64,000 nt of DNA from JAUVUV01 sp964548275 (lineage in GTDB: Bacteria > Gemmatimonadota > Glassbacteria > GWA2-58-10), in the NCBI GenBank assembly GCA_964548275.1, contig CAZJQI010000012.1, forward strand, positions 1-64,000, in the 5' to 3' direction. Shown piece after piece: positions 23,919 through 33,168 of this stretch. Position numbers and translations under genes: made by a program. Position 1 is the first letter of the stretch. Every line of letters begins with the position of its first letter. Below the pieces are notes generated by a model. That model saw only the letters and a program-made list of their open reading frames with translations, did no database searches and was not told the DNA's origin.

Positions 23919-25349
23919 ATGGCTAAGGGAATCACCCCACGGGAAGAGGATTATTCGCGCTGGTACCAGGATATCGTGCTCAAGGCCGAGCTTGCCGATT
24001 ACGCTCCTGTCAAAGGATGCATGGTCATCCGGCCCTACGGTTTCGCCATCTGGGAGAAAATGCAGGCCGTGCTCGACCGGATGTTCCGCGAAACCGGCCA
24101 CGTGAACGCGTATTTCCCGCTGCTTATCCCGGAGAGTTTCCTTCAGAAAGAAGCCGAGCATGTGGAAGGTTTTTCTCCGGAATGCGCGGTGGTGACCCAC
24201 GCAGGGGGAAGCAAGCTCGAGGAGCCTTACATGATCCGGCCCACCAGCGAGACCATTATATGGAGCATGTACCGCAAGTGGATCCAGAGCTACCGGGACC
24301 TGCCGATGCTGATTAACCAGTGGTGCAACATAATACGCTGGGAGCTGCGAACCAGGCTTTTCCTGCGCACCACCGAGTTTCTCTGGCAGGAGGGCCACAC
24401 AGCCCATGCCACCGAGCAGGAGGCCGAGGAGGAGACCCGCCGGATGCTCGAGGTCTACCGCGACTTTGCCGAAAACACCATGGCCATGCCGGTGTTCCAG
24501 GGACTGAAAACCGAACGCGAAAAGTTTGCCGGCGCCATTCGCACCTACACCATCGAGGCGATGATGCAGGACCGCAAGGCGCTCCAGTGCGGAACAAGCC
24601 ATAACCTGGGGCAGAATTTCGCCAGGGCTTTCGATGTGACTTTCCTGGACCAGGATGGCGAGCGCAAATATGTCTGGGCCACAAGCTGGGGCGTGAGCAC
24701 CAGGCTTGTCGGCGCTCTGATCATGGCCCACAGTGATGACCGGGGTCTCGTTCTCCCGCCGGCCCTGGCACCGACAGAGGCGGTTATCGTGCCGATTTAC
24801 CGCTCGGATAGCGAGAAATCAATGGTACTGGAGAAGTGTGAGCGGATCAGGAAAGAGCTTTCGGCGCGTTTTACTGTAAAGCTCGATGACCGCGACCAGT
24901 TCAAGCCGGGGTTCAAGTTCAGCGAATGGGAACTCAGGGGTGTGCCTGTCAGGTGCGAACTCGGACCCCGTGACATGGAAAGCGGCCAGGTAGTCCTGGT
25001 ACGCCGCGATTCCGGGGAAAAGGAGTCTCATCCTGTAGACGGCGTGATGCAAGCAGTGGATAACTGCCTGAAAGCTGTCCAGAGCGGGCTGTTCCAGAAA
25101 GCACTTGAATTCTGTGAGGAAAATACGCTCAAGATCGACAGCTATGACGAGTTAAAGGAATTCATGGCCGCCGACAGCGGATTTGCTCTGGTTCACTGGG
25201 CTGGTTCCTCCGCTGATGAAGAGAGGCTTCAGGAGGAAACCAAGGCCACTATCCGCTGCATTCCGCTCCAGGCCGAGGAGGATCCCGGCAACTGCATCCT
25301 GACCGGAAAACCCTGCAAGAGCAGGGTCGTGGTTGCAAAAGCATATTGA
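23919..25349 (+). CDS. proS: Prolyl-tRNA synthetase, short archaeal/eukaryotic-like type
   Basis: It charges tRNA-Pro. The 476-residue enzyme is a class II synthetase of the short type lacking the bacterial editing insertion: GITPREEDYSRWYQDIVLKA at the N-terminus, motif 2 region MIRPTSETIIWSMYRKWI and LRTTEFLWQEGHTAHAT, then motif 3 region SWGVSTRLVGALIMAHSDDR. The C-terminal anticodon-binding and zinc-like tail includes DPGNCILTGKPC. ATG 23919 gives the canonical start AKGITPRE; a TTG one codon earlier is possible. This type occurs in archaea, eukaryotes and several bacterial phyla. It is followed 33 bp later by a phosphodiesterase gene. Confidence 0.94.
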   Translation: MAKGITPREEDYSRWYQDIVLKAELADYAPVKGCMVIRPYGFAIWEKMQAVLDRMFRETGHVNAYFPLLIPESFLQKEAEHVEGFSPECAVVTHAGGSKLEEPYMIRPTSETIIWSMYRKWIQSYRDLPMLINQWCNIIRWELRTRLFLRTTEFLWQEGHTAHATEQEAEEETRRMLEVYRDFAENTMAMPVFQGLKTEREKFAGAIRTYTIEAMMQDRKALQCGTSHNLGQNFARAFDVTFLDQDGERKYVWATSWGVSTRLVGALIMAHSDDRGLVLPPALAPTEAVIVPIYRSDSEKSMVLEKCERIRKELSARFTVKLDDRDQFKPGFKFSEWELRGVPVRCELGPRDMESGQVVLVRRDSGEKESHPVDGVMQAVDNCLKAVQSGLFQKALEFCEENTLKIDSYDELKEFMAADSGFALVHWAGSSADEERLQEETKATIRCIPLQAEEDPGNCILTGKPCKSRVVVAKAY

Positions 25350-25382
25350 ATTACTGAGAAAATAGCGGAAAGGCGAGACTGG

Positions 25383-25910
25383 ATGCTGATTGGAATACTC
25401 GCAGACAGCCACGACAATGTTCCAATGATCAAGCGCGCGGTAGAGCATTTCAATGCCGCAGGCTGTGAACTGGTGATTCACGCCGGGGATCTGGTTGCCC
25501 CGTTTGCGATTGCAGTGCTGGAGAGGCTCAACTGCCCGTTCAAGGCCATTTACGGCAACAATGACGGCGAGAAGGTGGGACTAAAGGCGAAAGCTGCCGC
25601 TGTGGGGGGATCGATCCAGGAGCCGCCGCTTTTGATCCAGGCCGGGGGCGTGCGTATTCTGGTCACTCACGACTGCGAGGACTGGCAGGCCGAGGCCGGC
25701 AAGCACTCGGCTGATGTCGTGATTTTCGGCCACACTCATGATATAGCCATTGAGAGGGCTGAGGGAGCCGAACGCCCGGTCGGGATAAATCCAGGAGAAA
25801 CCGGTGGCTGGCTTACCGGCTCCTATACCGCAGTGCTTCTGGACACTGACTCACTCGAAGTAGAAATTATCGATCTCAACCTTGAGCCGGGCAAAGAGAT
25901 AGAAACATGA
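25383..25910 (+). CDS. YfcE/MJ0936-type metallophosphoesterase
   Basis: A 175-residue calcineurin-like phosphoesterase with a two-metal site: ILADSHDN near residue 5, IHAGDLV near 35, YGNNDGEK near 58, VTHDCED near 95 and FGHTHD near 118. The motifs match the small single-domain YfcE/MJ0936 family of Mn- or Ni-dependent phosphodiesterases, whose natural substrates are mostly unknown. The loop VTHDCED replaces the more common VTHG-type motif. It probably forms a short unit with proS. Confidence 0.85.
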   Translation: MLIGILADSHDNVPMIKRAVEHFNAAGCELVIHAGDLVAPFAIAVLERLNCPFKAIYGNNDGEKVGLKAKAAAVGGSIQEPPLLIQAGGVRILVTHDCEDWQAEAGKHSADVVIFGHTHDIAIERAEGAERPVGINPGETGGWLTGSYTAVLLDTDSLEVEIIDLNLEPGKEIET

Positions 25911-26003
25911 TCAGATTGGCGCAGCTCGGATTGTGCCTTCAGCTTAATGTTATAAGCGTCAGTATATTAGCAGATAACAGCAATAACCTGACAAATTGGT
26001 TTA

Positions 26004-29000
26004 ATGCCTAAACGCACGGACATAAAAAAGATAATGATTATCGGTTCAGGGCCGATAGTGATCGGCCAGGCCAGCGAGTTCGACTATTCGGGCACCCAGG
26101 CCTGTAAGGCGCTGAGAGAGGAAGGCTACGAGGTAGTGCTGGTCAACAGCAACCCGGCAACGATCATGACTGACCCCGAAATGGCCGACAGGGTGTATCT
26201 CGAACCTCTGGTACCTGAGGTCGTGGCCAAAATAATCGAAAGGGAGCGCCCCGATGCCATTCTTTCCACCATGGGAGGCCAGACCGGCCTCAATGTCTCT
26301 GTCAAGCTGGCTGAATCGGGTGTGCTCGATAAGTTCGGTGTCGAACTGATCGGAGCCAAGCTCAAGGCGATTAAGAAAGCCGAGAACAGGAAAATGTTCG
26401 GCCGGGCGATGGCAAAAATCGGGCTGGACATCATCCAGGGCGATTATGCGCGTAACATAAACAAGGCGTGCAAGATCGCTGAAAAGATCGGTTTCCCGGT
26501 TATCATCCGGCCTTCTTTTACGCTTGGCGGCACAGGCGGCGGAGTTGCTGAAAATATAGAGCAGTTCCGCGAGGCTGCCAAAAAAGGACTGGCCATGTCA
26601 CCGATCAGCGAAATCCTGGTCGAGCAGTCAGTGATCGGCTGGAAGGAATACGAGCTCGAGGTGATGAGGGATCTCAAGGACAACGTGGTGATTATCTGTT
26701 CTATCGAGAATTTCGACTCGATGGGCGTGCATACCGGCGACAGTATCACCGTTGCTCCGGCGCAGACTCTTACAGACAAGGAATACCAGCGGATGAGAGA
26801 CGCCGCCCTGGCCGTGATCCGGGAAATCGGCGTGGAAACCGGCGGCTCGAACATTCAGTTCGCCCTGCATCCAGATAACGGCCGGATGGCGATTATCGAG
26901 ATGAACCCCAGGGTTTCTCGATCCAGCGCCCTGGCGAGCAAGGCCACGGGATTCCCGATTGCCAAAATCGCCGCCAAGTTAAGTGTCGGTCTCACCCTGG
27001 ATGAAGTCCCCAACGACATTACCAAAAAAACACCCGCCTCCTTTGAACCGACTATCGACTATGTTGTGACCAAGATCCCGCGCTTCACTTTCGATAAATT
27101 TCCAGACACGGACGACACCCTTACCGTGCAGATGAAAAGCGTGGGAGAGGTGATGGCAATCGGCCGCACGTTCAAGGAGTCGCTGCAGAAAGCCATGCGT
27201 GGACTTGAAACAAACCGCTACGGCCTTGGTGCGGACGGAAGGGAGATCGAAGACCCGGAGAACCTCAAAGATAAAATCGCCCGGCCTAACTCTGAGCGGC
27301 TTCTCTATATCCGGCATGCCTTGCTGAGCGGTATGGAACCGGAAGAAATTTACGACTTGAGCAAAATCGATCCCTGGTTTATCTACCAGATCAAAGAGAT
27401 GGTGGATATGGAGGAGCGCCTGGGCAAAGTTAAATCCACCTCAGGCCTTACCTCGGACCTTCTTCGCTCGGCCAAATGCATGGGTTTTTCCGATTACCAG
27501 ATCGGCAAACTATGCAGGATAGAAGAAATCGAGGTTCGTCGCCTGCGCAAGAGCAAAGGCATCCAGGCTGTGTTCAAGCGGGTGGACACCTGCGGTGGCG
27601 AGTTCGAAGCGCATACGCCCTACCTTTACAGTACATACGAAAGCGAGGACGAGTCTTTTCCGAGCAGGCGTCCCAAGGTGATGATTCTCGGCGGGGGGCC
27701 CAACCGGATCGGCCAGGGCATTGAGTTTGACTACTGCTGCGTCCAGGCTGCATTTGCCCTTCGCGAGGAAGGCTACGAGTCGATAATGGTGAATTCCAAC
27801 CCTGAGACCGTAAGCACCGACTACGATATTTCCGACAGGCTGTATTTCGAGCCGCTCACCATTGAGGACGTGCTCAATATTGTCGATATAGAAAGACCCG
27901 ACGGTGTGATTGTACAATTCGGCGGCCAGACACCGCTCAAACTTGCAGCGCCCCTGGCCGATCAGGGCGTGCCGATAATCGGCACCCAGCCCTCGAGCAT
28001 TGACCTGGCAGAAGACCGCGAACGTTTCGGCGGCTTGCTGGCCGATCTCGGTGTCGACCACCCGGAATACGGTATTGCCTACGATCCGGACCAGGCGCGC
28101 AAGGTCGCCACCAATATCGGTTATCCGGTGCTGGTACGGCCGTCATACGTACTCGGTGGCCAGTCGATGGTTATTGTTTACGATGAAAGCTCGCTGATCC
28201 GCTATATGAAATCAGCAATTGACGCCTCACTCGGCAAATCGATCCTGATCGACCGCTACCTCGAGGATGCCGTAGAGGTGGACGTGGATGCGATCTCGGA
28301 TGGGGAGAGAACGGTAATCGGTGGTATCATGCAGCATATTGAAGAGGCTGGGATTCATTCCGGGGACTCGGCTTGTGTGATGCCTCCCTTTAAGCTCGAT
28401 CCTGAAGTCCTGGAGAAAATGCGCAAAGTTACAGCCAGGCTGGCCGGGAGTCTGAAGGTCAAAGGGCTGATCAATATCCAGTATGCGGTTAAAGGTAAAG
28501 AGCTCTACGTGCTGGAGGTGAATCCAAGGGCCAGCCGCACTGTGCCCTATGTTAGCAAAACAATCGGCGTCTCACTGGCCAAGCTGGCTGCCAAGGTCAT
28601 GATCGGCCGAACCCTCGAGGAACTCGGGTTTACAGAGGAGCGCAGCTTTGACCACATATCGGTCAAGGAAAGCGTGCTGCCCTTTATCAAATTCCCGAAC
28701 GTGGATACCCTTCTGGGTCCTGAAATGAAATCTACCGGAGAGGTTATCGGCCTTGACCGCACCTACGGGATAAGTTTCGCCAAGGCACAGATAGCGGCTG
28801 GAAACGCCCTGCCTACAAAGGGTTCAGTGGCGATCAGTCTGTCCGATAGGGATAAAAAAACCCTCCTGCCCTCGCTGAAAAAGCTTTCCAAGCTGGGATT
28901 CAAGATTTACGCAACCAGAGGAACGCACGACTTTCTTGGAAAGAACGTTATTAAAAGCAAGCGCGTTCTCAAAGTCAGTGAGGGTGAACCGAATATTGTC

Positions 29001-29213
29001 AATCTTATCGAGGAGGATAAAATCAGCCTGCTGATCAATACTCCCATGGGTGAAAAAAGCCGGTACGATGCTACGACCATGCGCAGAGCCGCTGTGATCC
29101 ATCAAATACCCTATGTTACAACCGCCTCCGGGGCAATAGCGGCTGTGGAGGGAATTAAGGCTCTTAAAAAAGGAGAGCTCAAAGTGAGATCTCTGCAGGA
29201 ATATTACAAATGA
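26004..29213 (+). CDS. carB: Carbamoyl-phosphate synthase large subunit
   Basis: It makes carbamoyl phosphate for pyrimidine and arginine synthesis with CarA, which is not in this window. The 1069-residue protein shows two homologous ATP-grasp halves: the first starts MIIGSGPIVIGQASEFDYSG, the second near residue 555 reads MILGGGPNRIGQGIEFDYCC. ATP-site motifs include RPSFTLGGTGGG and RPSYVLGGQSM, and the C-terminal methylglyoxal-synthase-like allosteric domain spans about residues 935-1069. It is full length. Its stop overlaps the next gene by four bases (ATGA), coupling it to a response regulator. Confidence 0.96.
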   Translation: MPKRTDIKKIMIIGSGPIVIGQASEFDYSGTQACKALREEGYEVVLVNSNPATIMTDPEMADRVYLEPLVPEVVAKIIERERPDAILSTMGGQTGLNVSVKLAESGVLDKFGVELIGAKLKAIKKAENRKMFGRAMAKIGLDIIQGDYARNINKACKIAEKIGFPVIIRPSFTLGGTGGGVAENIEQFREAAKKGLAMSPISEILVEQSVIGWKEYELEVMRDLKDNVVIICSIENFDSMGVHTGDSITVAPAQTLTDKEYQRMRDAALAVIREIGVETGGSNIQFALHPDNGRMAIIEMNPRVSRSSALASKATGFPIAKIAAKLSVGLTLDEVPNDITKKTPASFEPTIDYVVTKIPRFTFDKFPDTDDTLTVQMKSVGEVMAIGRTFKESLQKAMRGLETNRYGLGADGREIEDPENLKDKIARPNSERLLYIRHALLSGMEPEEIYDLSKIDPWFIYQIKEMVDMEERLGKVKSTSGLTSDLLRSAKCMGFSDYQIGKLCRIEEIEVRRLRKSKGIQAVFKRVDTCGGEFEAHTPYLYSTYESEDESFPSRRPKVMILGGGPNRIGQGIEFDYCCVQAAFALREEGYESIMVNSNPETVSTDYDISDRLYFEPLTIEDVLNIVDIERPDGVIVQFGGQTPLKLAAPLADQGVPIIGTQPSSIDLAEDRERFGGLLADLGVDHPEYGIAYDPDQARKVATNIGYPVLVRPSYVLGGQSMVIVYDESSLIRYMKSAIDASLGKSILIDRYLEDAVEVDVDAISDGERTVIGGIMQHIEEAGIHSGDSACVMPPFKLDPEVLEKMRKVTARLAGSLKVKGLINIQYAVKGKELYVLEVNPRASRTVPYVSKTIGVSLAKLAAKVMIGRTLEELGFTEERSFDHISVKESVLPFIKFPNVDTLLGPEMKSTGEVIGLDRTYGISFAKAQIAAGNALPTKGSVAISLSDRDKKTLLPSLKKLSKLGFKIYATRGTHDFLGKNVIKSKRVLKVSEGEPNIVNLIEEDKISLLINTPMGEKSRYDATTMRRAAVIHQIPYVTTASGAIAAVEGIKALKKGELKVRSLQEYYK

Positions 29214-29572
29214 AAAAGATTATGGTAATCGACGATGTCCCCGAGAACAGGGAGATCTTTAACGCTCTTCTGGAGGATCAATACCAAGTTATAGAGGCGT
29301 CCAACGGCAGGGAAGGGCTCGAGCTGGCGGAAAAAGAAATCCCTGATCTGATGTTTATGGATGTTTCCATGCCAGGGATGAGCGGGCTGGAATTTATTGA
29401 GCAGTTGCGCAGGCACGATACCCTTTATCATATTCCGGTAATTGTCATAACAGCTCATTCGGTGTTCAGCGCGAAAAAAGCGGTAGCAAAGGGGTGTAAC
29501 GGCTATCTACTCAAGCCGCTGACCCCGGAAAAAATTCTGCAAAAGATAGAAGAATGGATCGAGCAGCCTTAA
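29210..29572 (+). CDS. CheY-like single-domain response regulator
   Basis: A 120-residue receiver domain alone. The acidic pocket is in MVIDDVPENRE (Asp8, Asp9), the phospho-acceptor is Asp51 in LMFMDVSMPGMSG, the switch Thr is in VIVITAHS and the Lys in YLLKPLTP. There is no output domain and no histidine kinase beside it. The start codon overlaps the carB stop, so it is translated from the carB message. The final 19 bases overlap a longer frame of the next gene. Confidence 0.9.
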   Translation: MKKIMVIDDVPENREIFNALLEDQYQVIEASNGREGLELAEKEIPDLMFMDVSMPGMSGLEFIEQLRRHDTLYHIPVIVITAHSVFSAKKAVAKGCNGYLLKPLTPEKILQKIEEWIEQP

Positions 29573-29628
29573 CTGGAACCAGCCACGGCTTGTATTTGCT
29601 TGCCGGATGTGCAAGGCAGTTCACTGCA

Positions 29629-30147
29629 ATGTCGCTGCTTGTAGTTTCACTTTTCACTTCCGCCTGCCGGGAATCGGTCAATAACCCCAACCGGGTTGCG
29701 GAACAGTTTGTTGCGGCGGTAAGCACCGGCTCCACTGACATACTGGATTCGATTGTTGCCTGGGACGAGGTGGTGGTTAACGATTACTACGTGACCGGAG
29801 ATTATTTCAACGCCCAGACTCCTGAAAAAAAGCAAGAGATTATCCGGGATTACAAAAATAAATTTTATACAGACTACCTGCCTGGTGCCAGAAAGGTAAC
29901 ATACCGGGTAAAAACAGTTTATGTGGCGCGCAATATCAGCAATGCGCACATTGAGTTTTTCTTTCCTGGCCTATCGCAGTCAAAGGCGAAAAAGAGCGGT
30001 GAGCCGGAATTCACGATTAGGATGAGACTTGATTCTGAAGAAAATCGCTGGTATATAGTGAACTTGGGAGATTTTCTACGTCTGAACTTTCTTCAAGGAG
30101 ATTTCGATCCGAATAACTTTTACCTTCCTGAACCGATCCTGCCTTAG
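29629..30147 (+). CDS. Predicted lipoprotein of unknown function
   Basis: 172 residues from ATG 29629, with a short hydrophobic signal MSLLVVSLFTSAC that looks like a lipobox. The frame is open further upstream to 29554 (overlapping the response regulator), and a longer start would add LYLLAGCARQFTA and a positive charge, so the start is uncertain. The mature part has a pattern of a small alpha/beta NTF2-like or DUF4878-like domain (NRVAEQFVAAVSTGSTDILD at its start, IRMRLDSEENRWYIVNLGD near the end). That assignment is weak. It should be periplasmic and membrane-anchored. Confidence 0.65.
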   Translation: MSLLVVSLFTSACRESVNNPNRVAEQFVAAVSTGSTDILDSIVAWDEVVVNDYYVTGDYFNAQTPEKKQEIIRDYKNKFYTDYLPGARKVTYRVKTVYVARNISNAHIEFFFPGLSQSKAKKSGEPEFTIRMRLDSEENRWYIVNLGDFLRLNFLQGDFDPNNFYLPEPILP

Positions 30148-30186
30148 AACGGCACTTTTAACCTTTAAGGGATGTGGAGAAGCATA

Positions 30187-30381
30187 ATGAACGAACTTCA
30201 GTTTCCGACCTGTTTGAAATGCAACGGCGGCGTATTAATTCCTCTGAGTGATTACGGTCGTGACGGGGCTTCGATAATGTACAAGGCTTGGGTCTGCACG
30301 AACCCGGACTGTGGATTCCACCTGCGGATAGACAACGGGGAGGTGAGCATCGGCAAGGACATCGGGCAGTCTTTCAAATAG
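30187..30381 (+). CDS. Small zinc-ribbon protein
   Basis: 64 residues from ATG 30187, with a GGAG site (GTGGAGAAGCATA). Two Cys pairs, PTCLKCNGG near residue 8 and WVCTNPDCGFHL near residue 37, suggest a zinc ribbon of the kind seen in small RNA- or DNA-associated proteins. No family or partner is recognised. It sits 39 bp after the lipoprotein gene and could share its transcript. Confidence 0.65.
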   Translation: MNELQFPTCLKCNGGVLIPLSDYGRDGASIMYKAWVCTNPDCGFHLRIDNGEVSIGKDIGQSFK

Positions 30382-30600
30382 AAAGCTCTCGAAATCTTTT
30401 CGAGATTGGCACTCACTGCCAGTTTGTGAAAAAGCGAGTACCGATAAATTTTGAGATTTTTTCTGATCGAATGTTCAGGGCGCTTTCAAGAATGTCTTGA
30501 TCAATAGATTGTTATGCCTGTTTTATCTTGTATCTGATTTTCATACAAGTAAATAAGTTTTATCACTTAAAGCTATTTATTAAGATGGGAGGGAATACCG

Positions 30601-32178
30601 ATGCTTCCCATTCTAACATCCGCTCAAATGCAGCAGGTTGACCGTGAGACCATCGAGGTTCTCGGTCTGCCGGGCGCCGTGCTGATGGAATCCGCCGGCA
30701 GGGCTGTGGTTGAGGCAATCGAGAAACATCCGCGCCTGGGCCAAACTTGCCGTCCGCTGGTCCTCTGCGGAAAAGGTAATAACGGCGGCGATGGTTTCGT
30801 GGTGGCTCGGCATCTTCAGCAGCGCTGCAGGGAAGGTTTTCCTCTGGTTCTTCTCTGCGGAAAGCTCACCGATCTTACCGGCCACGCTTCGCTGATGGCA
30901 CGTGTTGCCAAAAACTGCGGTGTCCGGGTTGTGGAGTTGGCCGAAGACAACCTTCATGAACTCGCCCAGGCTCTCGATAAATCTGACCTGGTTGTGGATG
31001 GGCTTCTCGGCTCAGGTGCCGCTGGTGCCCCACGTGGTTTGATCGGCCGCATTATCGAAATGATCCGCGAGTACCAGGTTCCCGTGGTGGCTATCGACTC
31101 GCCGAGCGGGATCGAGATGGATACCGGGCAGGTTCCAGGTTCAGTATTGAATGCTCAGCTTACCGTAACTTTCGGGTTTGAAAAAATCGGGAACAGGCTT
31201 TACCCCGGCCGCTCGATCTGCGGTGAGATTCTGGTGGCTGATATCGGTTTTCCTGATACCGCAGTTTCCAAAATTAGCTGCAAGCTTTTTGTCAGTGAAT
31301 CAGCAGATATAAAAAACCGCCTTCCTCTTCGCAAGCCTGACAGCCACAAGGGCGACTACGGCAAGATTCTTGTTGTCGGCGGTTCCACAGGTCTCACGGG
31401 CGCCCCGGTGTTGACCTCCGAGGCTGCGCTGGCCTGTGGGGCGGGAATGGTCACTGCGGCTGTACCCGCATCGCTTAACACCATTTTTGAAACCAAGCTC
31501 ACGGAAACGATGACCCTCCCTCTTGCCGACAGCGGCAGTGGGGCGCTCCAGCCAGAGGCTCTGAAAACGATCCTGGACGTGCTTTCCACTGAGATGGACG
31601 TGCTTGCTCTCGGCCCGGGTCTGGGTCGGGATGAGGGCACGGTAAAGCTTGTCAATAAGCTGGCTCCGAAGGTCAAACTGCCCACAGTAGTGGATGCGGA
31701 CGGTCTCAACGCGTTTACCGGGAATCCCGAGGCGCTCGGGTCGTTTCAGGCTCCAGTTGTGATTACACCCCACCTGGGCGAGATGGCTCGCCTGGCCGGT
31801 TCGAGCGTGGAAAAGGTCAGGAGGCAACCGATCGAAACAGCCCGCATCTTCGCTGCCGATAAGGGTGTGGTGGTTTTGCTGAAAGGAGCCCCCAGCGTGG
31901 CGGCCCATCCGGACGGGCGGGTAATCTTGAACCCCACAGGCGGCCCCTCTATGTCCAAGGCCGGCAGCGGGGACATTTTAACCGGTGTAATCGCCGCCCT
32001 TCTTGCACAGGGCCTCGAGGCTTTCGACGCGGCTTTTTGCGGTGCTTATCTCCACGGCTTGGCTGGTGAGATTGCGGCCGAGAAACTGGGTGAATACAGT
32101 CCGGTTGCCTCAGACATGATAGACAGTCTTAATGAAGCGCTGATCAGGGTCGGAAAAATTTCCTGCCGCGGGAGGTGA
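30601..32178 (+). CDS. nnr: Bifunctional NAD(P)H-hydrate epimerase/dehydratase
   Basis: It repairs hydrated NADH and NADPH. The 525-residue fusion has an N-terminal YjeF_N epimerase domain (AVLMESAGRAVVEAIEK, then CGKGNNGGDGFVVARHL and VVAIDSPSGIEMDTG) and a C-terminal ribokinase-like ADP/ATP-dependent dehydratase from about residue 235 (GKILVVGGSTGLTGAPVL, LALGPGLGRDEGT, PTVVDADGLNAF and the catalytic loop SMSKAGSGDILTGVIAAL). ATG 30601 follows GGGAGGGAATACCG. It precedes the yceD-rpmF cluster by 56 bp. Confidence 0.94.
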   Translation: MLPILTSAQMQQVDRETIEVLGLPGAVLMESAGRAVVEAIEKHPRLGQTCRPLVLCGKGNNGGDGFVVARHLQQRCREGFPLVLLCGKLTDLTGHASLMARVAKNCGVRVVELAEDNLHELAQALDKSDLVVDGLLGSGAAGAPRGLIGRIIEMIREYQVPVVAIDSPSGIEMDTGQVPGSVLNAQLTVTFGFEKIGNRLYPGRSICGEILVADIGFPDTAVSKISCKLFVSESADIKNRLPLRKPDSHKGDYGKILVVGGSTGLTGAPVLTSEAALACGAGMVTAAVPASLNTIFETKLTETMTLPLADSGSGALQPEALKTILDVLSTEMDVLALGPGLGRDEGTVKLVNKLAPKVKLPTVVDADGLNAFTGNPEALGSFQAPVVITPHLGEMARLAGSSVEKVRRQPIETARIFAADKGVVVLLKGAPSVAAHPDGRVILNPTGGPSMSKAGSGDILTGVIAALLAQGLEAFDAAFCGAYLHGLAGEIAAEKLGEYSPVASDMIDSLNEALIRVGKISCRGR

Positions 32179-32234
32179 GGAATCAAGATCATATTCTTTT
32201 ATCTTGACAATAACTCCAAGCGAGGATATTTTGT

Positions 32235-32771
32235 ATGTCTGTGCTAATAATAGAGTTGGATAGTTTGCAATCCGGTTCTTTTCGTTCCAGTGACGTCATT
32301 AAACCCGCGGAACTGAATTTTGACCCAAACTTCAACTTTAAGTTTTCCGGACCCATTACCCTCGATTTCCGGGTGAGCACGACCGATCAACTGACTTACT
32401 ACGTGTCTGGTCAGGTAAGCTATAAGTTAGCCGGTGAATGCAAGCGCTGTTTGAAAGAGGTAAAACAGGGGCGAGATTGCAAGGTTCAAGGTGTTTTCGC
32501 CTTTCCCGAGGCACTGAAAAAAATCGCTACGGAGAGGGAAGCTCCGGATATTTTCCCGTTGAAAAATAAAGCGGCAGCTATCGACCTGACCAATCTGGTC
32601 CGGGAATGCATGGCTCTTGATTATCCCGTCTACATTTTGTGTTCCGAGGATTGTAAGGGTATGTGCCCAAATTGCGGGGCCGATTTGAATATCGAAAGTT
32701 GCCAATGCAAGCAGGAGTCGATCGATCCCCGCTGGGCGAAACTGATCAAACTGAGTAAAAAAAATAATTGA
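32235..32771 (+). CDS. yceD: YceD/DUF177 family protein (23S rRNA accumulation protein)
   Basis: 178 residues with the family's C-terminal features: the conserved RCL (GECKRCLKEV), the acidic DLTNLVRECMALDYP helix and the Cys-rich tail CKGMCPNCGADLN ending CQCKQ. YceD proteins are linked to 23S rRNA accumulation and almost always precede rpmF, as here, 75 bp upstream. ATG 32235 is preceded by AAGCGAGGATATTTTGT. It opens the rpmF-fatty-acid cluster. Confidence 0.9.
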   Translation: MSVLIIELDSLQSGSFRSSDVIKPAELNFDPNFNFKFSGPITLDFRVSTTDQLTYYVSGQVSYKLAGECKRCLKEVKQGRDCKVQGVFAFPEALKKIATEREAPDIFPLKNKAAAIDLTNLVRECMALDYPVYILCSEDCKGMCPNCGADLNIESCQCKQESIDPRWAKLIKLSKKNN

Positions 32772-32846
32772 TTGTTCTATGGTTACGGCATTTTATCCGG
32801 AAGGCGATTTTTTGTTCACCTTCCGTTTGCCAATTAAGGAGGGAAG

Positions 32847-33026
32847 ATGGCGGTTCCCAGGAGAAAAACCTCTAAGTCAGCAAAAAGAAAAAGGCGGACG
32901 CATTTTAAGCTTGATTCTCCTGCTTTCAGTGTGTGTTCCAACTGCGGGCAAACCAAGCAGCCGCATCAGGTATGTCCCCATTGCGGATACTACAACGGGC
33001 GCGAGGTAATCGAAGTCGCCGAATAA
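32847..33026 (+). CDS. rpmF: 50S ribosomal protein L32
   Basis: The 59-residue protein begins MAVPRRKTSKSAKRKRRTHF, the typical bL32 start, and carries a four-Cys zinc ribbon (SVCSNCGQ and QVCPHCGYYNG). ATG 32847 sits behind the strong site AAGGAGGGAAG. It is the zinc-binding paralogue type. It is short enough to be missed by length-filtered gene finding and lies between yceD and plsX in the conserved order. Confidence 0.97.
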   Translation: MAVPRRKTSKSAKRKRRTHFKLDSPAFSVCSNCGQTKQPHQVCPHCGYYNGREVIEVAE

Positions 33027-33168
33027 TCAGCACTGGTTTATATCTATACCAATGCGGCGAGCTGGTTAAAACATATTTAACAAACAGCTCATTATTTTTT
33101 ATTATTGCAGGATATTTGATGGCATAGTTTTTACTGGACTGAATCACGAATAGAGCGGGATACTCTGT

